A DNA stretch of 26,091 nt from JAZNQN01 sp045590195 (GTDB lineage: Bacteria; Bacillota; Clostridia; UMGS1883; UMGS1540): NCBI GenBank assembly GCA_045590195.1, contig JAZNQN010000030.1, positions 1-26,091 on the forward strand. The letters are read 5' to 3'. This document shows positions 1-8,380 of the stretch, one piece after another; positions within the stretch are counted from its first letter, which is position 1; every line of letters starts with the position of its first letter. The position numbers and the translations under genes were made by a program. The notes under the pieces are model-generated. The model saw nothing but the letters and a program-made list of their open reading frames with translations. It was not told where the DNA came from and did no database searches.

Positions 1-194
1 TCTTGCGACTTCAGGGGACCCCGAAAAGTCCACCAGGCTTTTTGGGGAGAAGGAAAAGCAAGGTAGAAAGCGGATATTTTGCCATAGAGCAAAATGGAGC
101 GCGTGGACTTTGCTTTGACGCCATACGCCTTCGGGTACCCCCTGCGGGTTCAGTTTGTCCGTTCTGAAACATTTTTTCCTATTCCCACGAACAA
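1..194. other. Intergenic, hairpin-rich sequence without a gene
   Basis: No coding frame with a ribosome site is visible. The stretch has short self-complementary pieces: TTTTGC and GCAAAA around position 80-97, and AAAGTCCA near 26 against TGGACTTT near 104. It also carries a 21-bp word (146-166) that recurs inverted at 8180-8200. This looks like an intergenic repeat fragment cut by the window start. Its nature is not known. Confidence 0.4.
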
Positions 195-227
195 GGGGAT
201 GTAAAAAATTCAATTTTTTACATCCCC
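195..227. terminator. Perfect 33-nt palindrome downstream of the mrp-like gene
   Basis: Sixteen bases (GGGGATGTAAAAAATT) are followed by one unpaired base and their exact complement. The hairpin lies just past the stop of the Mrp-like gene, so it may end that minus-strand transcript. The T-run after the stem on the minus strand is poor, so termination is inferred from position. Sixteen bases of the left arm with flank recur at 4551-4566 at the stop codon of the large SLH gene. Confidence 0.5.
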
Positions 228-234
228 TCTTATA

Positions 235-1059
235 TTAAAATAATTTATCGAGATTTTCAAAATATTCGCCTTCAAAGCTTTCAATATCGCCTTTATCAGC
301 CAAAGCTGCAAGGGCGGGGTCAATTGGAAGTTTGCCAAGTACGGGAATATTATGTGCCCAGGCAATTGATTCAATATTGCTTTTGCCGAAAACTTCGATT
401 TTCTTATCGCAGTCGGGGCATTTGATGTAGCTGTAATTTTCTACAAGGCCCAAAACAGGAATTTCCATCATATTTGCCATTTTAAGGGCTTTTTCAACAA
501 TCATTGAAACAAGCTCCTGAGGAGATGTTACAACTATAATTCCGTCAACAGGAATGCTCTGGAAAACTGTAAGGGCAACATCGCCTGTTCCCGGAGGCAT
601 ATCAATAAACATATATTCCGCGTCTTCCCAGATAACCTCTGTCCAGAACTGTTTAACTGTTCCGCCGATTACAGGGCCACGCCATACAACAGGGTCGCTC
701 TCGTTTTCAAGAAGCAAATTAAGGCTCATAACATCGATGCCTGATTTTGTTCTGCATGGGAAAAGACCAAGCTCGTTTGCAAGGGGTTTTTCCTTAAGGC
801 CGAACATTTTAGGAATTGAAGGGCCTGTAATGTCGGCATCCATAATAGCGGTTGAAAAGCCTTTTCTTTTAGCAGTTACTGCAAGAAGAGAGGTAACCAT
901 TGATTTACCAACGCCACCCTTTCCGCTTACAACACCGATAACCTTTTTAATATTTGACATTTTGTGTGGCGATTCAAGAAAGCTTTGTTTTTCACTGTTG
1001 CCGCCACAATTTGAACTGCAGGTTTCGCAGTTATGTGTACATTCACTCATTTTATTCAT
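235..1059 (-). CDS. Mrp/NBP35-type P-loop ATPase, Fe-S cluster carrier
   Basis: Members of this family bind a 4Fe-4S cluster at a dimer interface and hand it to apoproteins in the cytoplasm. The N-terminus has a Cys-rich motif (CTHNCETCSSNC, about residues 7-18). A deviant Walker A, SGKGGVGKS, lies near residues 45-53, followed by the MDADITGPS switch and DMPPGTGD. A CPDC pair near residue 213 matches the C-terminal cluster-binding CxxC of the family. Length, 274 aa, is normal. The first ATG overlaps the end of the upstream redox gene by 8 bp. A second ATG at 1050 (MSECTH) has a better spaced AAAGGA site, so the true start is one of these two. Coupling to the C_GCAxxG_C_C gene points to shared redox or metal work. 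Mrp-type ATPase is secure; the client protein is unknown. Confidence 0.9.
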   Translation of the reverse strand: MNKMSECTHNCETCSSNCGGNSEKQSFLESPHKMSNIKKVIGVVSGKGGVGKSMVTSLLAVTAKRKGFSTAIMDADITGPSIPKMFGLKEKPLANELGLFPCRTKSGIDVMSLNLLLENESDPVVWRGPVIGGTVKQFWTEVIWEDAEYMFIDMPPGTGDVALTVFQSIPVDGIIVVTSPQELVSMIVEKALKMANMMEIPVLGLVENYSYIKCPDCDKKIEVFGKSNIESIAWAHNIPVLGKLPIDPALAALADKGDIESFEGEYFENLDKLF

Positions 1060-1498
1060 TCCTTTCCTTAATAATTGTTTCTAAAATCTCTGCCGCGTCA
1101 AAAACAAGTGAGCTGCAGGGTCTTTTTTTATAAAACTGAGCTGTTCGCTCGGTTGGAATATGCGAGCCTTTTTCTATGCCTGTAAGAACTTTGCAAACAA
1201 TTGAGCCATTGCGGGTTTCAAATTCTTTGGCAAAGTGCTGAATAAGCTTATAGTGCTCGGCCTTTTCCTCTTTGGCAGATGCATCGGAATATCCGAAAAG
1301 AGCTCCGGCTACAATACACGCGCCGCTTACTGCGCCGCATACCTCTCTTAGCCTTCCAACGCCGCCGCCAAACGACGAAGCGATTTTTAAAGCCGCCTCT
1401 TTTTCTATTCCCATTTCATCAATAAAGGCTAAAACTACTGCCTGGCAGCAGTTATATCCTTCTTCAAAGTAACTTTTAGCAAGCTCTGCTTTTGTCAT
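1052..1498 (-). CDS. C_GCAxxG_C_C family (putative redox-active) protein
   Basis: The protein has the signature of PF09719: YNCCQAVV near the N-terminus, then SSFGGGVGRLREVCGAVSGA, with further Cys residues (C-K-V-L and PCSS) towards the C-terminus. The family is common in anaerobes and is thought to be redox active, but no reaction is established. The longer reading frame up to 1543 is not used, because it would run over the -35 and -10 boxes at 1515-1543. The ATG at 1498, preceded by GGGTGATTGTT, gives a 148-aa protein (MTKAELAKS). The stop overlaps the start of the Mrp-like gene, so the two are translated as a coupled pair. Confidence 0.85.
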   Translation of the reverse strand: MTKAELAKSYFEEGYNCCQAVVLAFIDEMGIEKEAALKIASSFGGGVGRLREVCGAVSGACIVAGALFGYSDASAKEEKAEHYKLIQHFAKEFETRNGSIVCKVLTGIEKGSHIPTERTAQFYKKRPCSSLVFDAAEILETIIKERNE

Positions 1499-1514
1499 AA
1501 CAATCACCCATATA

Positions 1515-1543
1515 ATAATAGCACTTTTAAAAAAATATGTCAA
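1515..1543 (-). promoter_or_regulatory. Sigma-A type promoter for the redox/mrp pair
   Basis: On the minus strand TTGACA is followed by 17 bases and TATTAT. It places the transcript start just upstream of the ATG at 1498 and rules out the longer start at 1543. Confidence 0.8.
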
Positions 1544-1580
1544 TCATCAAAGGTAAAATGTGACAAAAATATAATTGTTC

Positions 1581-1609
1581 TTGATTTTAGAGCCTGCGGC
1601 TGATATAAT
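1581..1609 (+). promoter_or_regulatory. Promoter of the large SLH-protein gene
   Basis: TTGATT, a 17-base spacer ending in TGA, then TATAAT (an extended -10). It lies 28 bp before the start codon of the SLH protein gene. Confidence 0.75.
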
Positions 1610-1636
1610 TTAAGTATAACCGAAAGGAGGCGGCAT

Positions 1637-4552
1637 ATGTTAAAAAAGATAATGGCAATTATTACTGCGCTATTGATTTTTTGCTGTGTTCCTGTTTTTG
1701 CCGGCGAAGAAATGATTATAAACGGCGATTTTGAAAGAGAAGAGGTTTCTTTTACAAATATTTCTGCTGTGCAAAATGCTGACGGAACTTTTTCAGGGGT
1801 TTTAAAAAGCGAAACCGTACCTGACGAAAACGGAAAATTTATTCATATTTCTGAATATTTACATACAATAACTTTAGTTGAAGGAAAAATGTACGAGGTA
1901 ACAATGGAGGTTGCTGAAGATAGCGGAGATGGCCGCGGAGCACTTGATGCCGAATGTTCCTTTGGCGAGGGCAGGCTTAAATTAAAGGTTACAGATGCAG
2001 GAAGTACATTAACTAAAATTTCGGCCGCATTTGTTGCTTCTTCAAGCGGAGAGGTGTCGCTTGAAATTTCGGCAGAAACAAAAAGCCGACTTGGGCTTTT
2101 AATTGACAATATCTCCATAAAACAATCGGACAGAGAGCCGGCAGGAATGGAAATTATAGGAACAAGAAATGCCTTTGTTCCGCCTTACGACAACGAAACA
2201 TACGAATATTCTGCCGTTGCCGTTGATGAGAGCGGAAATATAATTTCCGGAATATATGGCGGAATTGAGTTTGATTTTCTGCCCGAAGGAGTTATTTCGG
2301 CAGACGGAAAGATTACTGTTACAAACAAAGCTGTGGCAGGAGAAACTTTTCTTGTTAAAACTGTTGCAAATGCGGGAAGTGCCGCTCTGCCGCAAAAAGA
2401 AATTGAAGTAAAGCTTGTAAACAACTACATAGAAAATGGAAATTTTGAAGATTACCCAAAAAACCGCGGTTTTGAGGCGGAAGTGGGCAACATGGAAATT
2501 GTTTCGGATTTCAGCAGAAACATTGCAAAAATTTCATCGGTTGAAAGCGATTACGAATACAAAGCAAGTATTCTTGTTGAAAAAACTTATGCTTTAACCC
2601 CCGGGAAAATGTATGTTTTAAGGGCAAAGGCCTATTCTGAAGCAGGGTTTACTTCAAGATACACCGAGGTTTCGAAAGGGCAGTTTTCCCCTGACGGGTT
2701 TATTGACATAAATATTTCAAATCTGGGCGAGGAGGAAACTGAAATTGTAAGCGTTATCAGGGTTTTAAGCGAAGGTATTTACAAAATACGCCTTAATTTC
2801 ACAAACTCTGATACGAGAAATGTTTTTATTTACGATATCGGCCTTTTTGAAGAACAAGCCGAGGCTTCGGAAATTCTTATAAAAGCACCGGCACACATTT
2901 CTTTGTCTGACAGGGATATGAAAGTTCCTCTGCTTTACGCCGCAAGGGACCAGGAGGGCAACGTTATACCCAATATGCCCGGAATAACTATGGAAATTGT
3001 AAACGGAAACGACAAGGTTTATCTTGAAGGCGGTTACCTTTACGTTCTGGCAGGGGCAAAGGCAGGGGTATATACGCTTATTGCCGAAAGCGAAAAAGCT
3101 TTGAAAAGGGCTTATGTTGAAGTGTCGGCCGAGTCGGTTGGCGATGGCGGATTTGAAAAATATTCCCCCGGCGAGTGGATTTCAACGGCAGAGCCTTCAA
3201 GCCTTCATTTTGTAGATTACAAAAACTACGGCTTTGACGGCAGCGGCGAAAAAGCCGCAAGGCTTACTATGGGTGGGCCGGTTTCGGCGGTTTTGTCTGA
3301 CTCGGTTTACAATTTTAAAGGCGGCCAGGTTTATGTTTTTGGCGGCAATTTTATGCCACTGACAGGAAATCCGTTAACGCTGTCGCTTTTGCTTTGCGAT
3401 GCAGAAGATGTAAACTTTACACAAACTATTGCCGTGTTGCAAACTACCATTGAAGGCGGAAAAATTAAAGCCGTTTTCACACCACCGCGTGATATGGCCG
3501 CAAAGCTTATGCTTGGCTTTACTGACGAGAGCGGCGGACAAACACTTTTATTTGACGATTTATATCTTGAAAAAGCCGCAGTTTACTGTGACGGGGTTTC
3601 TCTTACAGGCTACCCTTATGTTGATAAAATTCTTACAGGAAGGCACAATTTACACGCAAATTTTGATGCCGTTGATATTTCAACTTACAGATGGCTCATT
3701 TCAAAAGAGAAAAACGGAATTTACCTGCCAATTGAAGGCTACAACGACAAGAGCATTACCTTACTTGAGGATATGGTAAATTCATATATAAAGCTTGAGG
3801 TTACACCTGTTACCTTAAATGGCCCTGTTTTCGGCGAAAGCGTTACATCGGAGCCTGTTTTGATTACGCATATGCCTCATTCGGACGGCGGAAATTCAGA
3901 TGAGTTTTACGAGGAAGAAGAGCCTTTTGAAACAGAAGATAAGCCTTCTGACAACGGGCCCGCGGTTATTGATATTTATTCGGCAGATATTAGCAGGCTG
4001 AAACCATTTTTCGATATTGAAAACCACTGGGCGAAAGATGATATTAACATTTTAAGTGCCGCGGCCATAGTAAACGGCAAGAAAAACCAGCTTTTTATGC
4101 CTGATGATCAGGTTACACGTGCCGAATTTGCGGCCTTTATTGCAAGGGCATTTGGGCTTGAATCACTTGAATATTCAGGAACGTTTGACGATGTTAAGGC
4201 TCATCACTGGTATTCGGGAGCGGTTGAAATTATATCGAAATATGGGATTGCAAACGGCGTTGGTTATCGCAGATTTATGCCCGACGAGCCTATTACAAGA
4301 GAACAGATTGCCGCAATGGTTATAAGGGCACTTGCTATTTCGGGAAAAGAAATCGAAGGGGAAAAAGAGATTTCTTTCACAGATAGCGACAAAATAAGCG
4401 GTTTTGCAGAAAAATTTGTTTCAGACGGCGTTAGAGCAGGAATTATACAGGGCTTTGACGATGGAACCTTTAAACCGCAGCAAACTGCAACAAGAGCAGA
4501 GGCGGTTGTAATGATTAAGAGAATGATAACTTATATACTTAGTAGCAAATAA
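1637..4552 (+). CDS. Secreted S-layer (SLH) protein with repeated carbohydrate-binding-like modules
   Basis: This is a 971-aa exported protein that should be attached to secondary cell-wall polymer by three C-terminal SLH repeats (about residues 789-845, 848-905 and 912-968; note FDIENHWAKDDI, FDDVKAHHW and DGTFKPQQTATRAEAVVMI). A signal peptide ends near the PVFAGEE region. The middle shows at least three repeats of a jelly-roll, CBM4/9-like pattern: MIINGDFEREE, NYIENGNFEDYPK and SVGDGGFEKYSPGEW each open a module that ends with a line such as LLIDNISIK or LLFDDLYLE. An acidic linker (DEFYEEEEPFETED) precedes the SLH part. No catalytic domain is recognised, so it is probably a binding or structural wall protein. 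The ATG follows AAAGGAGGCGGCAT and its own promoter. The gene is monocistronic, facing a convergent AraC gene. Confidence 0.88.
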   Translation: MLKKIMAIITALLIFCCVPVFAGEEMIINGDFEREEVSFTNISAVQNADGTFSGVLKSETVPDENGKFIHISEYLHTITLVEGKMYEVTMEVAEDSGDGRGALDAECSFGEGRLKLKVTDAGSTLTKISAAFVASSSGEVSLEISAETKSRLGLLIDNISIKQSDREPAGMEIIGTRNAFVPPYDNETYEYSAVAVDESGNIISGIYGGIEFDFLPEGVISADGKITVTNKAVAGETFLVKTVANAGSAALPQKEIEVKLVNNYIENGNFEDYPKNRGFEAEVGNMEIVSDFSRNIAKISSVESDYEYKASILVEKTYALTPGKMYVLRAKAYSEAGFTSRYTEVSKGQFSPDGFIDINISNLGEEETEIVSVIRVLSEGIYKIRLNFTNSDTRNVFIYDIGLFEEQAEASEILIKAPAHISLSDRDMKVPLLYAARDQEGNVIPNMPGITMEIVNGNDKVYLEGGYLYVLAGAKAGVYTLIAESEKALKRAYVEVSAESVGDGGFEKYSPGEWISTAEPSSLHFVDYKNYGFDGSGEKAARLTMGGPVSAVLSDSVYNFKGGQVYVFGGNFMPLTGNPLTLSLLLCDAEDVNFTQTIAVLQTTIEGGKIKAVFTPPRDMAAKLMLGFTDESGGQTLLFDDLYLEKAAVYCDGVSLTGYPYVDKILTGRHNLHANFDAVDISTYRWLISKEKNGIYLPIEGYNDKSITLLEDMVNSYIKLEVTPVTLNGPVFGESVTSEPVLITHMPHSDGGNSDEFYEEEEPFETEDKPSDNGPAVIDIYSADISRLKPFFDIENHWAKDDINILSAAAIVNGKKNQLFMPDDQVTRAEFAAFIARAFGLESLEYSGTFDDVKAHHWYSGAVEIISKYGIANGVGYRRFMPDEPITREQIAAMVIRALAISGKEIEGEKEISFTDSDKISGFAEKFVSDGVRAGIIQGFDDGTFKPQQTATRAEAVVMIKRMITYILSSK

Positions 4553-4640
4553 GGGGATGTAAAAAAAGTCCAGACCGCAAAAAGGCGAGAAGTTAATAAA
4601 TCAAATTGTACTGATTTGTGATTGGTTAGTAATATTGAAA

Positions 4641-4666
4641 AAAGACCGCATTTTGATGCGGTCTTT
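4641..4666 (-). terminator. Intrinsic terminator between convergent genes
   Basis: The stem AAAGACCGCA pairs with TGCGGTCTTT around a 6-nt loop. On the minus strand it is followed by a T-run, so it ends the AraC transcript. The plus side has a weaker T-rich tail and may also stop the SLH transcript. Confidence 0.8.
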
Positions 4667-4687
4667 CTAATATTTTAAGCCTTTTTG

Positions 4688-5569
4688 CTATAAAATACCT
4701 CGTTTACCAACTGTTTTTGCATATTCAGATGGCGTCATTCCTGTTTCTTTTTTAAATGCGTTTGAAAAGTAGTGAACTGTCTGATATCCGCATTTTACCG
4801 AAATTTCGCTTACAGTATGGCCGCCTTCGCTTAAAAGCTCTTTGGCCAAATCTATTCGGAGTGAGGTTAAATATTTCATAATTGTAGTGCCTGTAACCTT
4901 GCGGAAAATTTCTTTTAAATATGTTTTGCTGAAACGAATGTTTTCAACAACGCTGTCAAGGGTTACGGGGTTTGAAATATTATCCTTTAAATAAGAAATA
5001 ACTGCCGCAACTATTTTTTGTTTTCCGTCTTCCGCGGCTATGGGCGATGGGGCAGGGCTTACCTGGCTGCCTTTTCGGATAAGGTAAATAAGAAGCTGTT
5101 CAATATATCCCCTTATAAGCTGTTCGCCGCCTATGGGGGCGTTTTTTCTTTTGGTCATTTCTTTTAAATCTACAATATTAAGTGGCTCTTCAAAATAGTT
5201 TTGTGCCTCGTTTAATATTTTAGAAAGCAATCTTTTACACTCTTCGTCAAAGGGGATAATTTTATTTTTGAAAAAGTTCATACTTTCGCTTTCAGAAGAA
5301 AAGGTTATAATTACCGAGTTTGCAAAGCCTTCTCTCGCCCAGATACTGTGATATTCGCCCGGCTTATGAAAGGCGGCGTATCCGCGGCTTAAATTATAAG
5401 CCTTTGTGTCGCCTATTATGCCCGTTTCGCCGCGGTCGATATAAACCATTTCCCAAAAATCGTGTCTTTCGCCATAGAAAACATAGTCGCGGGCGTACTG
5501 AAAATAGTGAACGGTATATATCTTGTCAACCTCTAAAATTGTGTCGTTTTTAACGGGTAAATATTCCAT
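4688..5569 (-). CDS. AraC-family transcriptional regulator
   Basis: This 293-aa protein has an N-terminal cupin-like sensor (about residues 15-150; HDFWEMVYIDRGETG and HKPGEYHSI are typical of the beta-barrel) and a C-terminal double helix-turn-helix (about 190-288; SKTYLKEIFRKVTG, then SEISVKCGYQTVHYFSNAFKKETGMTPSEY). Such proteins usually sense a sugar or small metabolite and activate nearby genes. The start follows AAGGGGGAAATCT. It is transcribed away from the nucleotide-sugar pair at 5718, so the 148-bp divergent region could hold its binding site, although no operator is evident by eye. Family assignment is secure; ligand and targets are unknown. Confidence 0.92.
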   Translation of the reverse strand: MEYLPVKNDTILEVDKIYTVHYFQYARDYVFYGERHDFWEMVYIDRGETGIIGDTKAYNLSRGYAAFHKPGEYHSIWAREGFANSVIITFSSESESMNFFKNKIIPFDEECKRLLSKILNEAQNYFEEPLNIVDLKEMTKRKNAPIGGEQLIRGYIEQLLIYLIRKGSQVSPAPSPIAAEDGKQKIVAAVISYLKDNISNPVTLDSVVENIRFSKTYLKEIFRKVTGTTIMKYLTSLRIDLAKELLSEGGHTVSEISVKCGYQTVHYFSNAFKKETGMTPSEYAKTVGKRGIL

Positions 5570-5717
5570 AGATTTCCCCCTTGTGTCCTATTTTATAAAA
5601 ACAAAGTCTTAATTTCTAAAGAAATTCGCCGAAATATCTGTTATTATTATAATATAATAAAATAGCAGAAAAATCAATAGTCTTATTTTGAAAAGATGCT
5701 GAAAGGGTGAAAAAACT

Positions 5718-6452
5718 ATGAAAGCTATCGTTTTGGCAGGCGGAAAAGGAACTCGCCTTATGTCGGAAGAAAACAAAAAACCTAAAGTTTTAAGAGAGGC
5801 TCTTGGCAGACCGCTTATAAGCTATGTTCTCGAAAACATTGGCTTTATCCCAAAAGAGGATATATGGGTTGTTGTAGGGTATATGGCAGAAGCTGTTGAA
5901 AATTATGTTGGTGCGCCATACAATTTTGCCCTTCAGGCAGAACAAAAGGGCACAGGTCACGCAGTTATGATGTGTGAAGACGGGTTAAAAGATTATGATG
6001 GCGACGTTTTAATCGTTTACGGCGATATGCCACTTTTCAAAGAGGAAACTTACAAAGATATTATTAAAAAGCATCAGGAAAGCGGAGCGGCTATTACAAT
6101 TTTAACAGCCGATGTTGAAAATCCTCCTGCTTACGGCAGAATTATAAGAGACGAGAACGGCAGAATAGTTGACAGCGTTGAAGATAAAGACTGTACTCCC
6201 GAGCAGAAAAAAATTACCGAGCTTAACGTTGGCGTTTATGTTGTTGACAGCAAAAAGCTTTTCGCTACCCTTAAGAAAATTGGCAACAACAATGCTCAGG
6301 GCGAGTATTATCTTACAGATATTTCAAAGGTACTCATAAGCGAAGGCGAAAAGGTTGAAAGCCACACTATTTTCGATTTAACTGAAATTGTTGGCGTTAA
6401 CACTTTAGAAGATTTGGCCTTCTGCGAAGATGTACTTAAAAATCACAGATAG
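5718..6452 (+). CDS. GlmU-type sugar-1-phosphate nucleotidyltransferase (uridyltransferase domain only)
   Basis: The 244-aa protein matches the N-terminal, UDP-GlcNAc pyrophosphorylase half of GlmU. It has the nucleotide loop LAGGKGTRL (residues 6-14), KKPKVL, EQKGTGHAV, YGDMPLF with the metal-binding Asp, NVGVYVV and NNNAQGEYYLTDI. The left-handed beta-helix acetyltransferase half of full GlmU is absent, and no frame continues it. It should join a sugar-1-phosphate with UTP in the cytoplasm; GlcNAc-1-P is the best guess but the sugar is not proven. The start follows GAAAGGGTGAAAAAACT. It is 15 bp from the phosphohexomutase gene, which would supply the sugar-1-phosphate. Confidence 0.88.
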   Translation: MKAIVLAGGKGTRLMSEENKKPKVLREALGRPLISYVLENIGFIPKEDIWVVVGYMAEAVENYVGAPYNFALQAEQKGTGHAVMMCEDGLKDYDGDVLIVYGDMPLFKEETYKDIIKKHQESGAAITILTADVENPPAYGRIIRDENGRIVDSVEDKDCTPEQKKITELNVGVYVVDSKKLFATLKKIGNNNAQGEYYLTDISKVLISEGEKVESHTIFDLTEIVGVNTLEDLAFCEDVLKNHR

Positions 6453-6467
6453 AGAGGATTGATATAA

Positions 6468-7868
6468 ATGGTTAAATTTGGTACAGGCGGATGGAGAGCC
6501 ATTATTGGCGACGAGTTTACAAAAGCTAACGTTTGCCTTTTAGCTCAGGCTATTTCCGATGAAATGCATTCAAGAGGTGCAAAAGAAATAGTAATAGGTT
6601 TTGACAAGAGATTTTTATCTGACACTGCGGCAGTGTGGGCATCAGAAGTTTTTGCTGCAAACGATATTACTGTTTACTACATAAAAAAAGCAGCTCCAAC
6701 ACCCCTTATTATGTTTGGTGTTAAAACACTGCAGACGGAGTTTGGTATTGCGGTTACTGCAAGCCACAACCCTGCCGACTACAACGGCATTAAAGTTTTC
6801 ACAAAAGGCGGTAGAGATGCCGATGTAACTTGGACACGCCTTTTTGAAGAGCGAATTGAAAAAGGGGTTAATGTTAAAAGTATGCCTTTTGAAAAGGGTG
6901 TGGAAGAGGGCAAAATTAAAATTACACGCCTTTCAAACGAATATATCGACAGCATTATTTCCATGATTGATATGGAAACAATTAAGGAAAAACACCTTAA
7001 AATTTTGCTCGACCCTATGTTTGGTGTTTCAAAAACATCACTTCAGACAATTCTTATGACTGCAAGATGCGATGTTGACACTATAAACGACCGTCACGAT
7101 ACACTTTTTGGTGGAAGGCTTCCATCGCCTTCTGCCAAAACATTAACACGCCTTCGCTCAATGGTTGTTGAAGAAGGATACGATATGGGTATTGCAACCG
7201 ACGGCGACGCCGACAGAATTGGTATTATTGATGACGAGGGCAACTTTATTCATCCAAACCAGATTATGGCGCTTCTTTACTACTATCTTGTTAAATACAA
7301 GGGCTGGAAGGGCGACATTGTAAGAAATATTGCAACAAGCCACATTCTTGACAGAATTGCTGACTCCTTCGGCCAGAAATGCCACGAAGTTCCCGTTGGA
7401 TTTAAGCACATCAGCTCCAAAATGGAAGAAGTTGACGCGCTTATCGGTGGCGAAAGCAGCGGCGGCCTTACAATCCGCGGCCACATTAAAGGTAAAGACG
7501 GTATTTTTGCCTCGGCACTACTTGTTGAGCTTGTTTGCAAAACAGGCAAAAAGCTCTCTGAGCTTTTAAGAGAAATTTACGATACATACGGAATGTGCGA
7601 AATGCACGAAACCGATTACAAATTCTCCGCAGAGAAAAAAGAAGAGCTTATGAAGCTTTTGTTTGAGGAGAAGAAAATTCCGCAGTACGATTTGGAAATT
7701 GCTGAAATAAGCTACCGCGACGGACTTAAAATTTACTTTAAAAACGGCGGCTGGATTATTGCAAGATTTTCAGGTACAGAGCCTCTTATCCGTATTTTCT
7801 GTGAAATGGAAAATATTGAAAAGGCTAAAGAATGCTGCGAAATTATGAGAGAGTTTCTCGGTTTGTAA
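6468..7868 (+). CDS. Phosphoglucomutase/phosphomannomutase family phosphohexomutase
   Basis: This 466-aa alpha-D-phosphohexomutase shows all four active-site signatures: TASHNPADYNGIK with the phosphoserine near residue 99, the metal loop DGDADRIG near 245-252, the sugar loop GGESSGGL, and the phosphate loop RFSGTEPLIRIF near the C-terminus. It interconverts sugar-6-phosphate and sugar-1-phosphate. The opening FGTGGWRAIIGD is typical of the PGM/PMM branch rather than GlmM, so glucose or mannose phosphate is more likely than glucosamine phosphate. The ribosome site AGAGAGGATTG lies just after the upstream nucleotidyltransferase stop, so the two genes are one operon for a nucleotide sugar, possibly for wall polymers. 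Confidence 0.92.
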   Translation: MVKFGTGGWRAIIGDEFTKANVCLLAQAISDEMHSRGAKEIVIGFDKRFLSDTAAVWASEVFAANDITVYYIKKAAPTPLIMFGVKTLQTEFGIAVTASHNPADYNGIKVFTKGGRDADVTWTRLFEERIEKGVNVKSMPFEKGVEEGKIKITRLSNEYIDSIISMIDMETIKEKHLKILLDPMFGVSKTSLQTILMTARCDVDTINDRHDTLFGGRLPSPSAKTLTRLRSMVVEEGYDMGIATDGDADRIGIIDDEGNFIHPNQIMALLYYYLVKYKGWKGDIVRNIATSHILDRIADSFGQKCHEVPVGFKHISSKMEEVDALIGGESSGGLTIRGHIKGKDGIFASALLVELVCKTGKKLSELLREIYDTYGMCEMHETDYKFSAEKKEELMKLLFEEKKIPQYDLEIAEISYRDGLKIYFKNGGWIIARFSGTEPLIRIFCEMENIEKAKECCEIMREFLGL

Positions 7869-7871
7869 AAA

Positions 7872-8139
7872 GGCGCCGACCACATAAAGCAAATGATGAT
7901 TTAGTAAAAACTTATATTTGCGGATAACTACAGTGTAGTAATACGGGTAGAAATTCACGGTGTGAATTTCAGAAAATATTTGCTTTATGTTATAAACGAA
8001 TTTTCCCTCTCGGAGTATCTCATACACCTTCGGGAAAAATTCGTTCATTCTGCATCCTTTTTCCTGCACCTTTCCCAAATTACAGCAATTATAAAAGACG
8101 GTGTGAAAACACCGTCTTTTTGTATGTGGTTGTGGCGCC
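7872..8139. repeat. 268-bp hairpin-rich element with terminal inverted repeats
   Basis: The ends are inverted copies of each other: GGCGCC plus GACCACATA on the left and TATGTGGT, three bases, GGCGCC on the right. Inside lie a 13-bp perfect stem (7882-7894 with 7978-7990) enclosing two small hairpins (ACTAC/GTAGT and GAAATTCAC/GTGAATTTC), a second stem (ACGAATTTTCCC against GGGAAAAATTCGT, about 7996-8044), and the terminator at 8093-8120. No gene is visible. It looks like a MITE or a structured intergenic repeat placed 3 bp past the mutase stop. Confidence 0.6.
8093..8121 (+). terminator. Strong intrinsic terminator (bidirectional in form)
   Basis: AAAAGACGGTGT pairs perfectly with ACACCGTCTTTT around a GAAA loop and is followed by T. 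It could end the nucleotide-sugar operon transcript after it passes the repeat. Confidence 0.8.
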
Positions 8140-8262
8140 ATTTATCAAGCCGTTAAGAAAAGGCGAAGAGAAAATAGTGCAGAACGGACAAACTGAACCC
8201 GAAGCTGTGCGAGTGCACAGCGAGAGGTGAAGTTTGTTCGTAGCAAAAAGTAATGAAACAAA
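8140..8262. other. Intergenic region with an inverted copy of the 146-166 repeat
   Basis: No gene is visible. Positions 8180-8200 are the exact reverse complement of 146-166 (core ACGGACAAACTG). A small hairpin, CTGTGC/GCACAG, follows at about 8205-8220. Confidence 0.4.
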
Positions 8263-8289
8263 AAACCATTCGTCATTAACGAATGGTTT
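8263..8289 (-). terminator. Terminator of the YitT-family gene
   Basis: AAACCATTCGT pairs with ACGAATGGTTT around a 5-nt loop. On the minus strand the stem is followed by a run of six T, so it ends the YitT transcript. Confidence 0.8.
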
Positions 8290-8380
8290 CATTAAGAATA
8301 TTAAATTAAAATGTAGCACAAATAAAATCAATATAGTATCGAATGCTTTTTGCGGTCTGTGCATTTTATCGAGCCGTCAC

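Noticed and set aside
554..1084. 176-codon plus-strand frame opposite the Mrp-like gene
   Set aside because: It is a shadow: no ribosome site, and the opposite strand encodes clear Mrp motifs.
1499..1543. Longer N-terminus of the C_GCAxxG_C_C protein
   Set aside because: The added codons overlap the -35 and -10 boxes of the gene's own promoter, and the transcript would start after them.
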